Positions 62,288-64,000 of a DNA stretch of 64,000 bases are shown here, piece after piece. The stretch's first letter is position 1. Each line of letters opens with the position of its first letter. Below the pieces are notes generated by a model, which saw only the letters and a program-made list of their open reading frames with translations, did no database searches and had not been told where the DNA came from. The translations under genes were made by a program, and so were the position numbers. This DNA is from WHSW01 sp963767285 (lineage in GTDB: Bacteria > Actinomycetota > Thermoleophilia > Solirubrobacterales > 70-9), in assembly GCA_963767285.1 (NCBI GenBank), contig CAVYDJ010000002.1, positions 186,001-250,000 on the forward strand, given 5' to 3'.

Positions 62288-64000
62288 GACCTTGGAATCT
62301 GCTCCGTCGGGGCGATTGTCGTCGGTGCGTCGGCCACCGCGTCGAACTCGCCCGTCTGCGGGCGATGGGTCGGTTCGGGCCCGTCGTCGTCGAGCTCCGC
62401 CCCCTCCGGGAGCTCGAGCCGTTGCACGAAGGGCAGCTGCCAGGCCGCGCCCGCGATCCCGAGGCCGATCCCGACGCTGAGCAGCGCGACGAACCATTGC
62501 CCGCCGGAGAGCTGGACGAGGTCGAAGAACTCCCGCACCGGCTCGATCGCGAGGACCCCCGCAAACAGCGCCCCGAGGATCACGATCATCGCCAGCATGT
62601 AGCTCTGGACGGTGATGTGCTCGCGCCCAGGGCCGCGCTCGAGCAGGACGATGAAGCAGAGCCCGATCACGACCAAAGTGGTGGTCGCCGCGGTTCGCCC
62701 CTCCTCGAGGGTGCCGCCGAAGATCCCGTCGACGGCGAAGAAGGAGACCAGCGAGGCGATCCCCATCGCGATCCCGGCCGGAAACGCGAATGCGGCCAGC
62801 GCCTTCAGCAGCCGCCCGCGATAGAGCGGCCCCTCGCTCGGCGCCAGCGCGAGCACGAACGAGGGGATCCCGATCGTCAGCAGCGCCGCGATGGTGAGCT
62901 GGCGGGGCAGGAACGGGAACGTGAAGTTGAAGATCGCCGCGAGCAGGATCAGGAACCCGGCGTAAACGGACTTGGTCAGATAGAGACGCCCGAGGCGGTG
63001 GATGTTGCGGGCGATCCGCCGGCCCTCGGCGACCGCCCGCGGCAGCATCGAGAACTGGTCGCGCAGCAGGACGATGTCGGCGACGCCCTTGGTGATCTGG
63101 CTGCCGGATCCCATCGCGACCGCGAGGTTCGCCTGCTTGAGCGCCGGGACGTCGTTGACCCCGTCGCCGATCATCGCCGTGTAGCGGCCGCGGCTGCCGA
63201 GTGAGCCGACCAGCGCCTTCTTCTGCTCCGGCGTGATCCGGCAGAAGATCGTGTGCCGCAGCGCCGCGTCGGCGAGGCCGCCCTTGTCCGTCGGCAGCTG
63301 CGAGCCCTCGATCACGCGCGCGTCCGCGGGAACGCCGACGGCGTGCGCGACCGCGGTCACCGTCTCGCGCGCGTCGCCGGAGATCAGCTTCAGGTCGACC
63401 TGCTGCTCGCGCATGTAAGCGATCGTCTCGGCCGCGTCGGGGCGCAGCGTCTCCTCCAGGACGACCAGCGCCCGCGGCTCGAGCGGCGGCGGGGGCTGCG
63501 ACGCCGGGTCGCTCGGCAGGCCGCCGCGCGCCTCGCCGAACGCGATCACGCGGCGGCCGGCGCCGGTGTGCTCCTCGAGCGCCCGCTGCAGCCCCTCCGG
63601 GAGGCGCAGTGCCCCGGCCTTGGCGAGCACGTCGGGTGCCCCGATCACGTAGCTGGACCCGTTCAGGGTCATGCCGCTCCACTTCCACTGCGACGAGAAC
63701 GGGACCTCCGCGCTCGGCTGCTCCGGGCGCGCCGGATAGCGCTCGGCGATCGTCTCGAGGGTCCGGTTGCGCTCCCCGGCGGAAGCGGCGAAGGTGGCGA
63801 GGGCGCGCTCGGCGGCCGCCGGCCCGGCCGGATCCGCGGCCTCGACCGCGATCAGCTTCAGGGTGCCGTCGGTGAGCGTGCCCGTCTTGTCGACGCAGAT
63901 CGTGTCGACCGCGGCGAGCGACTCGGTCGCCGAGATCTGCTGGACGAGCGTGTTCTGGCGGGCGAGGCGGACCGCGGCGACGGCGAGGGTCACGCTCATC
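62284..64000 (-). CDS. P-type cation-transporting ATPase, CtpE-like (N-terminus outside window)
   Basis: The C-terminal 571 residues of a P-type ATPase. The phosphorylation site CVDKTGTLTDG is 35 residues from the right edge; the N- and P-domain marks are GAPDVLAKAGAL, then LKLISGDARETVTAVA and AMIGDGVNDVPALKQANLAVAMG. Six C-terminal TM helices follow, including LTIGIPSFVLALAPSEGPLYRGR, wording close to mycobacterial CtpE, a calcium-transporting ATPase. A Thr/Pro/Glu-rich tail ends the protein. The actuator domain and first TMs lie outside. Its stop overlaps the pyruvate-kinase start. Confidence 0.9.
   Translation of the reverse strand, partial: MSVTLAVAAVRLARQNTLVQQISATESLAAVDTICVDKTGTLTDGTLKLIAVEAADPAGPAAAERALATFAASAGERNRTLETIAERYPARPEQPSAEVPFSSQWKWSGMTLNGSSYVIGAPDVLAKAGALRLPEGLQRALEEHTGAGRRVIAFGEARGGLPSDPASQPPPPLEPRALVVLEETLRPDAAETIAYMREQQVDLKLISGDARETVTAVAHAVGVPADARVIEGSQLPTDKGGLADAALRHTIFCRITPEQKKALVGSLGSRGRYTAMIGDGVNDVPALKQANLAVAMGSGSQITKGVADIVLLRDQFSMLPRAVAEGRRIARNIHRLGRLYLTKSVYAGFLILLAAIFNFTFPFLPRQLTIAALLTIGIPSFVLALAPSEGPLYRGRLLKALAAFAFPAGIAMGIASLVSFFAVDGIFGGTLEEGRTAATTTLVVIGLCFIVLLERGPGREHITVQSYMLAMIVILGALFAGVLAIEPVREFFDLVQLSGGQWFVALLSVGIGLGIAGAAWQLPFVQRLELPEGAELDDDGPEPTHRPQTGEFDAVADAPTTIAPTEQIPRS

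Noticed and set aside
62365..63204. Plus-strand 279-codon frame rich in Arg/Asp/Glu
   Set aside because: Antisense to the P-type ATPase; no domain, no ribosome-binding site, low-complexity composition.
60863..63688. Single 941-codon pyruvate-kinase reading frame
   Set aside because: The first 460 codons are antisense-frame shadow of the P-type ATPase on the same strand in another frame; the kinase begins at GTG 62287.

Overview
The window is high-GC bacterial chromosome with tightly packed genes and no rRNA, tRNA, CRISPR array, transposase, phage gene or conjugation gene. The gene set points to Actinobacteria: an actinobacterial-type IHF paralog, an F420-type LLM oxidoreductase, MmpL/RND and Mla/YrbE exporters, a CtpE-like P-type ATPase, stand-alone NHEJ ligase and polymerase genes, PucR and PadR regulators, and many GTG/TTG starts. 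Collagen-like and decapeptide-repeat envelope proteins, tandem PQQ-type sugar dehydrogenases and DUF5679 suggest the deep-branching class Thermoleophilia (Solirubrobacterales or relatives). That class assignment is inference.

Layout. 1-3.9 kb (-): aldehyde dehydrogenase (cut by the window edge), two sugar dehydrogenases and a lipoprotein. 4.1-11.8 kb (+): two MlaE permeases and an MlaF ATPase, an MMPL exporter, a thioredoxin-fold protein lacking its nucleophilic Cys, a B3/B4 protein and two unknown proteins. 11.9-12.2 kb (-): IHF-like protein. 12.6-15.0 kb: a divergent PLP acyl-transferase/GNAT pair, possibly sphingoid-lipid related. 15.1-19.3 kb: small membrane protein, AlkA-like glycosylase, glycosyltransferase, cupin, MFS exporter. 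19.3-21.9 kb (-): thiamine-precursor ABC transporter under a TPP riboswitch, with a frameshifted permease. 22-29.7 kb: frameshifted collagen-like protein, DUF4239-like protein, CoxE/MoxR pair, PPK2, coiled coil, PucR regulator. 29.7-31.6 kb (-): ammonium transporter and PII. 31.8-36.5 kb: MBL/PAS pair, GGDEF/HD-GYP protein, DUF5679, voltage-gated channel, rhodanese. 36.5-46.5 kb: thiolases, acyl-CoA dehydrogenases, MaoC, TetR and hydrolase, i.e. acyl-CoA catabolism, with small envelope proteins. 46.5-49.6 kb: calcium-repeat protein, L-2-hydroxyglutarate oxidase, PadR and cupin. 49.7-53.0 kb: DNA ligase, methyltransferase, GNAT, LigD-type polymerase. 53.0-56.8 kb (+): small protein, fatty-acid-dioxygenase-like haem peroxidase, cytochrome P450, VOC protein. 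57.3-64 kb: crotonase, ATP-grasp, VanZ-like, LLM oxidoreductase, pyruvate kinase and P-type ATPase (cut by the right edge).

The most interesting locus is 53,031-56,345. A cyclooxygenase/alpha-dioxygenase-type haem protein with Gln/His and Tyr/His active-site signatures is joined by a 4-bp stop/start overlap to a cytochrome P450. This is the domain order of the fused fungal linoleate diol synthases (Ppo), so I propose a split bacterial dioxygenase-P450 oxylipin pathway. A second window-wide signal is a recurring leaderless promoter: a TANNNT box 6-9 nt before an ATG, GTG or TTG start, seen at about fifteen genes. It decides several start codons below.

Two genes carry apparent frameshifts (ABC permease near 20,848; collagen-like gene near 22,431). 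These could be real or assembly errors.
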